From contig JAYEIJ010000079.1 of the NCBI GenBank assembly GCA_034660035.1, positions 1-64,000 on the forward strand: DNA of 64,000 nucleotides, written 5' to 3'. This DNA comes from JAHEEL01 sp034660035 (GTDB lineage: Bacteria; Actinomycetota; Acidimicrobiia; Spongiisociales; UBA5794). Under the pieces are notes generated by a model. It did not search any database. It was not told the origin of the DNA and saw only the letters and a list, made by a program, of their open reading frames with translations. Both the position numbers and the translations under genes were made by a program. Below, one piece after another: positions 15,443 through 24,672 of the stretch; the stretch's first letter is position 1; each line of letters begins with the position of its first letter.

Positions 15443-18400
15443 TCACATCACCACGGAGGGACCGAGCAGCTCCCTCAACTCGGCGAAGAGTGCTGAACGC
15501 GGCTCGACCCTGTGCTCCGCGCCCAGTTCGATGACCCGCTCACCACCGTCGGAAGTCATATGCAGGAACACGCCTGCGTTCCCGGGGTGATTCGCGAGCA
15601 CAGCACGCAACTGCTCTACCGCTGAACGCGACATCCGGGTCGCCGGCACGCGAAGCCGGACCGTCGCTTCGGCTTCGAGACGCGGTTCGCGAACCTGCTG
15701 CGCGATCAACTTGACGTCATCACCTCGATGATCGACACGACCCGTGATCACGAGCACGGCGTCCTCTCGAATCATCGGTCCGAACTCAGCGACGGTGCGA
15801 GGGAAGCACACAACCTCGACCGATCCCTGCAGGTCTTCGAAGTTGAAGAAGTACATGGGATCTCCGGCCTTCGTGTACCGGGTGGTGATCGACCCGACGA
15901 CGCCGCCGATCGTGGCCGTCGTCTTGTCCTCCATCTCCCACATGCCGGGCATCGACGTCGAGCACATCGCTTCGAGCGCCTGTTCGACACCCAGGAGCGG
16001 GTGGTCGGAGACGTAGAGACCCAGCATCTCCTTCTCGAAACCGAGTTTCACCTTCTTCCCCCATTCGATGTCGGGAATCGCGAGGCCCTCCGATTCCGCT
16101 CCATCGTCCCCGCCTCCGAACAGGCTGTACTGCCCCATGTCTTCAGCGCGACGGCGTGCGATCGTTGCGTCGAGTGTGTCGTGGGCAACCTCGAAGAGAC
16201 CGCGCCGGGCGTGGCCCAGCGAATCGAATGCGCCCCCCTTGATGAGCGATTCGACCGTCCGCTTGTTCAGGGCACTCACGTCGACCCGATCGACGAAGTC
16301 GCCGAAGTCCTCGAACAGACCCCCGGTGTCCCGCTCCTCGACGATCTGGGCGACGACCGCTTCCCCGACGTTCCGGATCGCGGACAGACCGAACGAGATC
16401 GATCCGTCCCCGCCGACGAAATCCGACTCCGAGACGTTGACGTCGGGAACGTGCACCGGGATGCCCATGATCCGGCACTCATGGAGGTAGATCGCGGTCT
16501 TGTCCTTGTCGCGCTTGACGGCCGTCAGGAGAGCCGCCATGTACTCCGCCGTGTAGTGGACCTTCAGCCAGGCTGTCTGGTAGGCGACGAGAGCGTATGC
16601 CGCCGAGTGCGACTTGTTGAAACCGTAGCCGGCGAAGTGCTCGATGAACCCGAAGAGCTCCCTTCCCAGTTCTTCAGAATGACCACCCGCGACACATCCG
16701 GCGACGAACTTCTCCTCCTGCTCCTTCATCACCGATGGGATCTTCTTCCCCATCGCCTTGCGAAGCATGTCCGCCTCGGCCATGGAGAAGCCGGCCATCA
16801 TCTCGGCGGTCTGCATGACCTGCTCCTGGAACACCATGACCCCGAAGCTGTCCGACAGCACGTTCTCGAGATCCGGGTGGAGATACTCGATCGGCTTCTT
16901 GCCGTTCTTCCGATCGGCGTACTCGAGATGCATCCCTGCACCGAGCGGTCCCGGCCGATACAAGGCATTCAGGGCGACGAGATGGTCGAACACCTCCGGC
17001 TTGAGGTTCCGCATCAGCGCCCGCATGGGGCCCCCCTCGAACTGGAACACGCCCATCGAGTCGCCGCGCTGGAACATCTCGAACACGAGTGGATCGTCGA
17101 GGGGTACGGCGTCGATGTCCGGCCGCGAACCGGTGTTTCGCTCGATCAACTCGAGCGCCCGCTCGATCGTCGTCAGGTTGCGAAGACCGAGGAAATCCAT
17201 CTTGAGGAGACCCAGATCATTGATGGCGTGCATTTCGTACTGTGTGACGATCTCGGCGTCCGCGCCCTTCCGCTGAACGGGAACGACGTCGGTCAATGGC
17301 ACCGGCGAGATAACGACGGCGGCGGCGTGGATCGAATCCTGTCTCCGCAGCCCTTCCAGGCCACGCGCCGTCTCGATCACTTCTCGCGTGATCGCATCAG
17401 AGTCGTAGAGTTCACGAAGACCTGCCGCGGCCGTGAAGTGGTCCCGCTCTGCCTGGTCCCCCTCCCGTCCCGGATCCTCGAGACACTGCCCGAGCGTCGC
17501 ATCCTTGCCGAGGATCGAGGGCGGCATCAGCTTCGCTGCGCGATCACCGACGCCGTAGGGGTGGCCGAGCACCCTGGCGGCGTCGCGGATCGCCTGTTTG
17601 CCCTTGATCGTCGAGAAGGTGATGACCTGGGCGACGTGATCAGAGCCGTACCGCTCGGCGCAGTACTGGATCATCTCACCGCGATATCGCTCATCGAAAT
17701 CCATGTCGATGTCCGGCATCTCACGCCGGCCCGGATTGAGGAAACGCTCGAAGATCAGCCCGTATGCGATCGGATCGAGACCGGTGATCTCCAGGCAGTA
17801 CGCAACGATCGATCCTGCCGCGCTTCCGCGTCCCGGACCCGTCCGGATGCCGCGCTCTTTCGCATGGCGGATCAGATCCCACACGATCAAGAAGTACGCA
17901 GAGAAACCCATCTCATGGATGACCCGCAACTCGTAGTCGATCCGCTCGGCGATCTCCTCGTCCAGTTCCCCGTACCGCCGTCGCGCTCCCTCCATCACGA
18001 GGTCGCGCAGGTAGCTCGTCTCAGTCGTGCCGTCGGGTACCGGGAACTGCGGGAGCAGGATCTTGTCGAACTCGATCTTGACGTCAACGCGATCGGCGAT
18101 CAGGAGGCTGTTGTCCGTTGCTCCCGGATACCGGTCGCTCGGGAACCGCTCGCGCATCTCTCTCGCGGTCTTGATGTAGAACTCCTGCGAGCCGAATCGG
18201 AATCTCTCCTCATCGCTCTTGTTCGCACCCGTCTGGATACAGAGCAGCACGTCATGGGTCTCAGCCTCGTAGGCGTACGTGTAGTGGCTGTCGTTGGAGG
18301 CGAGAAGTGGGGCCCCGATGTCGGTGGCGATCTGCAGCAGATCATCCATGATCCGTTGCTGCCCGGCGATCCCATGGTCCTGCACTTCGATGAACCAGTT

Positions 18401-18949
18401 GTCCTTGCCGAAGATGTCCTGGTACATCGCAGCGGCTTTCACCGCTGCGTCGTAGTCGCGAACCTGTCCGATGTTGCCTTCCTCGCCCGTTCCATCCGGT
18501 GCGAGCAGTTGCGGGACGTGGCCACCGAGGCATCCCGACGCCGCGATGATCCCCTCGCTGTACTCGGCGAGCAGTTCACGATCCATGCGAGGCTTGTAGT
18601 AGAAGCCCTCGAGATAGGCCTTCGATGCGAGCTTCATGAGGTTGCGGTATCCGACCTCGTTCTCCGCCAACAGCGTCAAGTGATAGCGCTTGTCCTCGCG
18701 ACGGGGCAGCCGGTCGAAACGCGAACCGGGCGTCATGTAGGCCTCGATGCCGAGCACCGGCTTGATCCCGATGTCTGTTGCCGCTTTGTAGAAGTCGATG
18801 ACCCCGTAGAGCACACCGTGGTCGGTGATAGCGATCGCCGGCTGACCGTCTGCGGCCGCCGCACGAACCATGTCCTTCACGCGCGCTGCACCGTCGAGCA
18901 TCGAGAACTCGGAGTGAACGTGAAGATGGGCGAAACCGTCGCGCGGCAA
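15443..18949 (-). CDS. dnaE: DNA polymerase III alpha subunit
   Basis: This is the replicative polymerase catalytic subunit, 1168 aa, the size of the actinobacterial housekeeping DnaE1. An N-terminal PHP domain starts FAHLHVHSEFSMLDG; the polymerase palm has GPGRGSAAGS near 375 and PDIDMDFDERYR near 415 (catalytic aspartates). The fingers, tandem HhH, OB-fold (ATIGGVVGSI near 1000) and C-terminal domains follow. The start is TTG at 18949 with GAGGAG 5 nt upstream. Its length and PHP motifs argue against the error-prone DnaE2 type. Confidence 0.97.
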   Translation of the reverse strand: MPRDGFAHLHVHSEFSMLDGAARVKDMVRAAAADGQPAIAITDHGVLYGVIDFYKAATDIGIKPVLGIEAYMTPGSRFDRLPRREDKRYHLTLLAENEVGYRNLMKLASKAYLEGFYYKPRMDRELLAEYSEGIIAASGCLGGHVPQLLAPDGTGEEGNIGQVRDYDAAVKAAAMYQDIFGKDNWFIEVQDHGIAGQQRIMDDLLQIATDIGAPLLASNDSHYTYAYEAETHDVLLCIQTGANKSDEERFRFGSQEFYIKTAREMRERFPSDRYPGATDNSLLIADRVDVKIEFDKILLPQFPVPDGTTETSYLRDLVMEGARRRYGELDEEIAERIDYELRVIHEMGFSAYFLIVWDLIRHAKERGIRTGPGRGSAAGSIVAYCLEITGLDPIAYGLIFERFLNPGRREMPDIDMDFDERYRGEMIQYCAERYGSDHVAQVITFSTIKGKQAIRDAARVLGHPYGVGDRAAKLMPPSILGKDATLGQCLEDPGREGDQAERDHFTAAAGLRELYDSDAITREVIETARGLEGLRRQDSIHAAAVVISPVPLTDVVPVQRKGADAEIVTQYEMHAINDLGLLKMDFLGLRNLTTIERALELIERNTGSRPDIDAVPLDDPLVFEMFQRGDSMGVFQFEGGPMRALMRNLKPEVFDHLVALNALYRPGPLGAGMHLEYADRKNGKKPIEYLHPDLENVLSDSFGVMVFQEQVMQTAEMMAGFSMAEADMLRKAMGKKIPSVMKEQEEKFVAGCVAGGHSEELGRELFGFIEHFAGYGFNKSHSAAYALVAYQTAWLKVHYTAEYMAALLTAVKRDKDKTAIYLHECRIMGIPVHVPDVNVSESDFVGGDGSISFGLSAIRNVGEAVVAQIVEERDTGGLFEDFGDFVDRVDVSALNKRTVESLIKGGAFDSLGHARRGLFEVAHDTLDATIARRRAEDMGQYSLFGGGDDGAESEGLAIPDIEWGKKVKLGFEKEMLGLYVSDHPLLGVEQALEAMCSTSMPGMWEMEDKTTATIGGVVGSITTRYTKAGDPMYFFNFEDLQGSVEVVCFPRTVAEFGPMIREDAVLVITGRVDHRGDDVKLIAQQVREPRLEAEATVRLRVPATRMSRSAVEQLRAVLANHPGNAGVFLHMTSDGGERVIELGAEHRVEPRSALFAELRELLGPSVVM

Positions 18950-19073
18950 CGGGACTCCTCGGTGGACGAACTACAGCTATGTAAGCACGACCCGCGATGC
19001 CATGCGATACCGGACCGCGGTGCTCCTCAACCCTGCCTATCCTCGATGAACACCCCGACTTTCAAGGAGCATC

Positions 19074-20222
19074 GTGCGCATTGGAATCCTCACCGGCGGC
19101 GGAGACGTTCCCGGTCTCAACCCGTCGATCAAGTCCGTCGTCACGCGGGTAGCCAACGGTGGTCACGAGGTCATCGGCATCCGACACGGCTGGGGCGGTC
19201 TCCTCAATGCCGAACTCGCCGACCCGGCCTCCATGGCGGAGAACTTCATCGATCTCAACCCGGGCAACGTCCGAACCGTCGATCGCACCGGTGGGACGTT
19301 CCTCCACACCAGTCGCACCAACCCGGCAAAGGTCAGTCGCCAGGAGTACCCCTCGTTCCTCGGGGATCCCCCGGAAGGGGATGGACCGTTCGACGCAACG
19401 GATCACGTGCTGCGCGTCATCGAAGCGATGAAGATCGACGTGCTCATCCCGATCGGCGGCGATGACACGCTCTCCTACGGACTGCGCATGCACGAAGAAG
19501 GCGTTCCGGTGATCGCTATTCCGAAGACGATGGACAACGACGTCCACGGCACCGACTACTGCATCGGTTTCTCGACCGCGGTCACGCGGGGGGTCGAGTT
19601 CATCCACAACCTCCGCACCAGCACGGGGAGCCACGAGCGGATCGCCGTGGTCGAACTCTTCGGACGCTACTCGGGCGAGACCTCGCTGGTCACCGCGTAC
19701 CTCGCAGGAGTCGACCGTGCGCTGATCCCCGAAGTCCCGTTCGACATCGACCGGCTCTCAGAACTCATCATGAAGGACAAAACCGACAATCCGTCGAACT
19801 ACGCGATGGTCACGATCTCGGAGGGCGCGACGATCAAGGGTGGAGAGATGGCGCTATCGGGCGAGTCGGATGCCTACGGTCATCGCAAACTCGGCGGGAT
19901 CGGGCAGTTCACCGGGGATCTGCTGGCGGAACGCACCGGCCAGGGGATCATCAACCAGACCGTGGGGTATCTGATGCGGTCGGGCCGTCCCGACTCTCTC
20001 GACCTCATGGTGGCCCGCAACTACGCCGTCATGGCGGCCGACCTGGCTCTCGAAGGTGCGTCCGGACGCATGATCTCGCTCCGTGGAGGCACGTACACGC
20101 ACGTGCCGATCTCGGTCACCGGCGAGGGTGTGAAGCGCGTCGACGTCACTGAGTTGTACGACTCGATCAACTACCGGCCGAAGGTACGCCACGTCGCCGG
20201 TAAGCCGATGTTCCTCTACTAG
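19074..20222 (+). CDS. 6-phosphofructokinase, PPi-type signature
   Basis: This 382-aa PFK-family enzyme phosphorylates fructose 6-phosphate in glycolysis. The donor-site motif reads PIGGDDTLSYG (GGDD, about residue 125) and the catalytic loop PKTMDNDVHGTD (about 145). In this family Asp at the GGDx position together with Lys in PKT is the mark of pyrophosphate-dependent enzymes, so PPi rather than ATP is the likely donor. The GTG start has AAGGAG 4 nt upstream. Only 23 nt separate it from a second PFK gene whose motif is GGDG. It is divergent from dnaE. Confidence 0.9.
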   Translation: MRIGILTGGGDVPGLNPSIKSVVTRVANGGHEVIGIRHGWGGLLNAELADPASMAENFIDLNPGNVRTVDRTGGTFLHTSRTNPAKVSRQEYPSFLGDPPEGDGPFDATDHVLRVIEAMKIDVLIPIGGDDTLSYGLRMHEEGVPVIAIPKTMDNDVHGTDYCIGFSTAVTRGVEFIHNLRTSTGSHERIAVVELFGRYSGETSLVTAYLAGVDRALIPEVPFDIDRLSELIMKDKTDNPSNYAMVTISEGATIKGGEMALSGESDAYGHRKLGGIGQFTGDLLAERTGQGIINQTVGYLMRSGRPDSLDLMVARNYAVMAADLALEGASGRMISLRGGTYTHVPISVTGEGVKRVDVTELYDSINYRPKVRHVAGKPMFLY

Positions 20223-20245
20223 GACCGCGCCAGGGAGATCAGCGA

Positions 20246-21271
20246 ATGAGCGTCATTGGAGTCCTGACGGCCGGCGGGGATTGTCCCGGTCTCAACGCCG
20301 TCATCCGAGGCATCGTGGCTCGCGCTCAGGAGCGCGACTCCGAGGTGCTCGGCATCAGGAACGGCTGGGAAGGCCTCATGAACGGCCTGACCGTATCGCT
20401 CGACCGGGATGCCGTGCGCGGCATTCTGGCGAGGGGCGGAACGATCCTCGGAACGTCGCGCATGGACCCCTACGTCCACGGTGACGGCTACGCCTCGTGC
20501 GAACGGACCATCAAGGCCAACGGCATCGACAGCCTCATCGTCATCGGAGGCGACGGGACGCTGCGATCGGCGCTGAAGCTCTCTGAAGAAGGGCTGCCGG
20601 TCATCGGTGTGCCGAAGACAATCGACAACGACATCTGCGGCACGGACGTGACGTTCGGGTTCGACACCGCGGTCGGCATCGCGACCGAAGCGATAGACAG
20701 ACTCGCAACCACGGCCGAATCCCACAACCGGGTGATCGTGGTTGAGGTGATGGGCCGGACGAAAGGTTGGATCGCCACGTACGCCGGGATCGCCGGCGGT
20801 GCCGACGCCATCATCGTCCCCGAGTACGAGTACGACATCGACGACGTCGTCGACACACTTCGCCGGAGGCACCGGAAGGGCATCAAGTACTCGATCGTCG
20901 TCGTCGCTGAGGGGGTGCATCCACCACCCGGATACGAACCCGCCGAGCAGAAGAAGGACGCGTTCGGGTTCGATCGACTCGGCGGTGTGGGCTACCTCAT
21001 CGCAGCGGCGATCGAGGATCGCACCGGCTTCGAGGCCCGTGTCTCCGTGCTCGGTCACGTCCAGCGCGGCGGCACCCCTTCTGCCTTCGACCGGGTCCTG
21101 GCGACACGGCTCGGTGTCGGTGCTGCCGATCTCGCCATCAACGGAGAGTCCGGTGTGATGGTGGCGCTGCGTTCGATGAACATCGAGTCCGTGCCACTGA
21201 GCGAAGCCGTTGACACGATCCGCGGCGTCCCGGAGAGACTGTTCAAGACAGCGAGCACGTTCTTCGGGTAG
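20246..21271 (+). CDS. pfkA: 6-phosphofructokinase, ATP-type signature
   Basis: This second PFK, 341 aa, directly follows the first. The donor motif is VIGGDGTLRSA (GGDG, about residue 93) and the catalytic loop GVPKTIDNDICGTD (about 113). Gly at the third position with Lys in PKT is the combination of the ATP-dependent actinobacterial (group III) enzymes. GGAGAT lies before the ATG. With the upstream PPi-type gene, the cell could choose between ATP and PPi at the same step. The stop codon is followed at once by two heptamers (GGACTGC, GGACTAC). Confidence 0.93.
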   Translation: MSVIGVLTAGGDCPGLNAVIRGIVARAQERDSEVLGIRNGWEGLMNGLTVSLDRDAVRGILARGGTILGTSRMDPYVHGDGYASCERTIKANGIDSLIVIGGDGTLRSALKLSEEGLPVIGVPKTIDNDICGTDVTFGFDTAVGIATEAIDRLATTAESHNRVIVVEVMGRTKGWIATYAGIAGGADAIIVPEYEYDIDDVVDTLRRRHRKGIKYSIVVVAEGVHPPPGYEPAEQKKDAFGFDRLGGVGYLIAAAIEDRTGFEARVSVLGHVQRGGTPSAFDRVLATRLGVGAADLAINGESGVMVALRSMNIESVPLSEAVDTIRGVPERLFKTASTFFG

Positions 21272-21320
21272 GGACTGCGGACTACACCCGGCGCAGCCGG
21301 GTCGTCACGTTCCTATCGGG
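21272..21320 (-). repeat. terminator-like dispersed element, copy 2, with two heptamers
   Basis: Read on the minus strand, 21320-21280 repeats the element at 10040-10077: CCCGATAGGAACGTGAC, then a hairpin ACCCGGC/GCCGGGT (21302-21286) and GTGTAGTC. Here it ends the wax ester synthase gene in a different frame, giving Ile-Gly-Thr-stop, while at xpt it gives Arg-stop. Two heptamers (21272-21285) connect it to the pfkA stop, so the whole convergent junction is repeat-derived. Confidence 0.88.
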
Positions 21321-22816
21321 GGGCGCTTCCTGGGGGTTGACTTCGTCGGTTTCTTCGCCTTCGGGGTCTTCTTCTTCGGCGGTTTCCGCTCGGGGGCTTG
21401 CTCGGCAGCCTCCACGAGTTCTGCGAACGAGTCGAGGATCGCTACTCCGAATCGGTCCAGATCCGGCATGATCCCGTAGTCGCCGTTGATCCCCCACGAG
21501 ACCGTGCCGTCGTACGAGAACATCGCCAGGCCTATGCCGTGGCTCTCCCACAGGGGAACGAGGGCGTACGTCGCTTCGACGCGAGCGTCCAGGAGGTACA
21601 GCGGGAACTGGGGTCCCGGAACGTTCGTGACGGTCATGTTGAATGGCCGTGCGTTCGCGGCGAGGCGAGCCCCGAGGGCCACCAGCGTCGCCGGCGCTCC
21701 TGCCGAAACGCGTACGAGCGTCGCGGCCCCGAGCGCCTGGTCCGTGTCCTTGAGCTTCTCGGTCTCGGCGTTCACCGCTCGCAGCCGTGACGCCGGGTCG
21801 GCGTCGTCGATCGGGAGCGCCGCGAGCCACATGGCTACCTGGTTTCCGAGCGTCCCGCGCTGGTCCTTGGAGCGAACGCTCACCGGCGCCATCACGCGGA
21901 AGTCCGCTCCTTCGAGATCCTTTGCGGAAGCGTCGCGTTCTCTGAGGAGGAACAGCCGGACCGCGCCGGCCACAGTGGCGAGGAACACGTCGTTGACGGT
22001 GCCACCGAGTTTGTTCTTGACCATCTTCACGTCGGCGAGCGGTATGTTGACCCAATCGAACCTGCGCCCGGGCCCGATGTCCCCGTTGATCGCCGTCTTG
22101 CCCGTCGGGGTGAGCCAACCGGACGCCAGTGAGGCTCCCACTGCCTGTAGCCGGCTGCCGTACGACTCGACCAACCCTGTCGCGTTCCCGACGACGCTCT
22201 GGATATTCATGATCGAACCGACCGTTTCCGAGATGCGTCGCGTCGTCTCACGCACCAGCAGTTCGGTTCCGTTCGGCGCTGGACGAGGCTCGTAGACCGG
22301 CGCAGGGAGGATCTCGCCGGACGGCACAAGCGACATGAGCACTGCCATCAGGTCGACGCCGGACATGCCGTCGATCATGCAGTGGTGGATCTTCGTGACG
22401 ATCGCGAAGCGTCCATGGTCGAGCCCTTCAACGACGACCATCTCCCACATCGGCTTGGAACGGTCGAGTTGCTGGGACATCAACCGGCCGGCGATCCGCT
22501 TCAGTTGCTCCTCGGTGCCGGGGCGGGGAAGAGCGATGTGGCGGATGTGGTACTCGATGGTGAAGTGATCGTCGTCGACCCACACCGGATGCCGTTCGAT
22601 CGGAACCCTGGCGAGTCGCTGCCGGTACCTCGGGATCATGTACAGCTTCGATTCGATGAAGGCCCGGAGTCGTTCGACATCGATCCCGCCGTCCTCCCGG
22701 GCGAACGATCCGGAGTCGAAGACCGTGACCGCCCCCACGTGCATGTGGGTTGATCGCGATTCGAGCGCGAGGAACGAGTTGTCGAGCGCCGACAAGCGTT
22801 CGTAGTGAATCGACAT
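21305..22816 (-). CDS. wax ester synthase / diacylglycerol acyltransferase
   Basis: This bifunctional WS/DGAT enzyme makes wax esters or triacylglycerol from acyl-CoA. At 503 aa it is slightly longer than usual. The catalytic motif HHCMIDGMSG (HHxxxDG) lies near residue 139; it begins MSIHYERLSALDNSFL, the family N-terminus, and has the C-terminal NVPGPQFPLYL block. The start at 22816 is fixed by AGGAGG 4 nt upstream. The final ~25 residues are Lys/Pro-rich (KPPKKKTPKAKKPTK), which is unusual, and the last three come from a dispersed element. It suggests storage of neutral lipid. Confidence 0.93.
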   Translation of the reverse strand: MSIHYERLSALDNSFLALESRSTHMHVGAVTVFDSGSFAREDGGIDVERLRAFIESKLYMIPRYRQRLARVPIERHPVWVDDDHFTIEYHIRHIALPRPGTEEQLKRIAGRLMSQQLDRSKPMWEMVVVEGLDHGRFAIVTKIHHCMIDGMSGVDLMAVLMSLVPSGEILPAPVYEPRPAPNGTELLVRETTRRISETVGSIMNIQSVVGNATGLVESYGSRLQAVGASLASGWLTPTGKTAINGDIGPGRRFDWVNIPLADVKMVKNKLGGTVNDVFLATVAGAVRLFLLRERDASAKDLEGADFRVMAPVSVRSKDQRGTLGNQVAMWLAALPIDDADPASRLRAVNAETEKLKDTDQALGAATLVRVSAGAPATLVALGARLAANARPFNMTVTNVPGPQFPLYLLDARVEATYALVPLWESHGIGLAMFSYDGTVSWGINGDYGIMPDLDRFGVAILDSFAELVEAAEQAPERKPPKKKTPKAKKPTKSTPRKRPPIGT

Positions 22817-22867
22817 TGGACCTCCTACGGGCAATCTAGCGGTTCGATCTCCGGCACTCCACCCCGA

Positions 22868-23800
22868 TCACTCAACTGCTCCCCGGGTCGGCGGCCCCAC
22901 TTCACTCAGCGATCCGACGAGATCCGCGGGCAGTTCCGCATGGACCGTCAGCGGCCCCGATCCCGACGGGTGCTCGAACGTCAAAGCCTCAGCGTGGAGC
23001 CATGTTCTGCCCGGATCACCCGGCATCTTTCGTCCCGGCCCATAGACGGAATCTCCGATGATCGGATGATCGATGGCGCGCATGTGGACGCGGATCTGGT
23101 GTGTGCGTCCGGTCTCGAGGGTGACGGCCAGCAAAGACTCGTCGTGATCCTCCCAGTCGGCGAGGCGACGGTAGTGAGTGCGTGCCGGTCGACCTCCCTC
23201 GGTCACGGTCATCCGGGTCGGGTGTGCATGATCTCGCCCGACGGGTGCATCGATCGTGCCGTTGGTATTGGTGAACCGTCCCGAAACCAGGGTGAGGTAG
23301 CGCCGGTTGACGGCACGCTTCTTGAGTGCCGCCTGAAGGTTCTCGAATGCGGCGGGGGTTTTGGCCACGATGAGGAGTCCCGAAGTGTCGCGATCGATGC
23401 GGTGGACGATCCCCCATCGATGCTCCGGACCGAGTTGAGCGATCTCCGGGATGCGGGCCAGAAGCCCGTTCGCAAGGGTTCCACCCGACCGCCCGGCACC
23501 GGGATGAACAACGACTCCCGCGGGTTTGTCGACGACGACCACGTCGTCGTCCTCGAACGCGATGGCGAACTCGACGTCGACGTCTGCCACGACAGGGGTC
23601 TCATCGGCGACGAGGTCAACGTCGATCGCATCACCGGCTGCGACCCTATCGGCCGGTGAAAGGTTGCTTCCGTCTCGTACGACGCCACCGGACTCGATCG
23701 TCGATTTGGCGATCCTCCGACTGACCCCGCAGAGGATCGCGATAGATCGATCGACTCGCTCACCGTCGAGTTCCTGAGGGATCTCCAGTCGCTCGCTCAT
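22868..23800 (-). CDS. rluD: RluD-family 23S rRNA pseudouridine synthase
   Basis: This 310-aa enzyme isomerises uridines in large-subunit rRNA. An N-terminal S4 RNA-binding domain (ELDGERVDRSIAILCG...) is followed by the RluA-type catalytic domain with HRIDRDTSGLLIVAK near 140 (catalytic Asp) and LETGRTHQIRVHM near 225. The start overlaps the lspA stop as ATGA; the lspA-rluD pair is widespread in bacteria. Which uridines are modified cannot be read from sequence; RluD-like assignment rests on the S4 domain and the lspA linkage. Confidence 0.93.
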   Translation of the reverse strand: MSERLEIPQELDGERVDRSIAILCGVSRRIAKSTIESGGVVRDGSNLSPADRVAAGDAIDVDLVADETPVVADVDVEFAIAFEDDDVVVVDKPAGVVVHPGAGRSGGTLANGLLARIPEIAQLGPEHRWGIVHRIDRDTSGLLIVAKTPAAFENLQAALKKRAVNRRYLTLVSGRFTNTNGTIDAPVGRDHAHPTRMTVTEGGRPARTHYRRLADWEDHDESLLAVTLETGRTHQIRVHMRAIDHPIIGDSVYGPGRKMPGDPGRTWLHAEALTFEHPSGSGPLTVHAELPADLVGSLSEVGPPTRGAVE

Positions 23801-24336
23801 CGGCGGAGGAAGGCGCCGACGAGGAGCAACCCGACACCGATGTTGATGGCGATGTCGGCGACGTTGAACGTCGCGAAGAACGGGACGTTGATGAAATCGA
23901 CCACGGCCCCGTCGAGGAATCCATCCCCGCGAAAGAGCCGGTCGAGAAGGTTGCCGATCGCCCCACCGAGCACGAGCCCGAGAGCGACCGCATCCAGTCG
24001 ATGTCCTGCTTCGCGTAGGGCGAAGAAGATCATGACCACAACGCCGATGACGACGAGCCCGATGATCGCGCCGCCCTTCGCGAACAGGGAGAACGATGCA
24101 CCGGTGTTGAAGAACAGCCGGAGATTCAACACCCCGTCGATGAGGACGATCGGGCCGTCATCAAGCGTGCGAACAGCCCATGCTTTCGTCAACTGGTCCA
24201 CGATCACCACGACCGCGGCGATCGCTCCGGCGAGAAGACGGAGCTTCAGCGCCGGGATGCCGCTTCCACCGTCGTCGTCGCGTACGGAAGGGCTTCCAGC
24301 CTCGCTACCGGGATCGGATCCCCCGTTATTTCGCAT
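23797..24336 (-). CDS. lspA: lipoprotein signal peptidase (signal peptidase II)
   Basis: This aspartic membrane protease removes signal peptides from diacylated prolipoproteins. The 179-aa protein has four membrane helices with DQLTKAWA near 47, NTGASFS near 76, GNLLDRL near 125 and VVDFINVP / FNVADIAI near 146-160; the last blocks contain the two catalytic aspartates. The polar N-terminal ~30 residues are unusual, and the first 91 bases overlap the 3' end of the DksA-like gene. No other plausible start exists before the first helix, so this long overlap seems real. Confidence 0.93.
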   Translation of the reverse strand: MRNNGGSDPGSEAGSPSVRDDDGGSGIPALKLRLLAGAIAAVVVIVDQLTKAWAVRTLDDGPIVLIDGVLNLRLFFNTGASFSLFAKGGAIIGLVVIGVVVMIFFALREAGHRLDAVALGLVLGGAIGNLLDRLFRGDGFLDGAVVDFINVPFFATFNVADIAINIGVGLLLVGAFLRR

Positions 24337-24617
24337 GTCCCGTATAGGCCCTTCTCCATCCGGCTCTGTGCGTGGAGCACCTTCTCGAGCAACTGCTTCG
24401 CGTTCTGCTCCACGGAGACGTCCATCTCCATTTCGAGCGCCAGCGAGCCCCCGTCGGCGTTGTCCGGATCCGGGTTGTGCTCGGATGCGCTCTCGGCCAA
24501 ACGGCCGGCCTCACGCTGTCGATCGATCTCTTCGAGAATCGTAGTGAGACGCACCCGTTCGTTCTCGAGCTTTCGCTCGAGACGCTCCAACGTCGATGCA
24601 GCCAACTCCCTGGACAT
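24246..24617 (-). CDS. DksA/TraR-type protein lacking the zinc ligands
   Basis: This 123-aa protein of the DksA/TraR family binds in the RNA polymerase secondary channel in studied members. It has an N-terminal coiled coil (ERLERKLENERVRLTTIL...) and the C-terminal globule YGTCEITGDPIPVARLEALPYATTTVEAA. In zinc-binding DksA the pattern is CxxC...CxxC; here it is CxxT...TxxA with a single cysteine, so zinc binding is not possible in the normal way. Zinc-independent DksA2 of Pseudomonas is a known parallel. GGGGAG lies 4 nt before the ATG at 24617. It overlaps lspA by 91 bases. Confidence 0.85.
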   Translation of the reverse strand: MSRELAASTLERLERKLENERVRLTTILEEIDRQREAGRLAESASEHNPDPDNADGGSLALEMEMDVSVEQNAKQLLEKVLHAQSRMEKGLYGTCEITGDPIPVARLEALPYATTTVEAASRR

Positions 24618-24672
24618 ACGTCTCCCCGATTCGGACCGAGACCATAACAGCCGGAGCGAAGTTCGTGGTGCC

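Noticed and set aside
15728..19465. Very long open frame antisense to dnaE
   Set aside because: It mirrors dnaE codon structure in a high-GC genome; dnaE has all polymerase motifs and a proper start.
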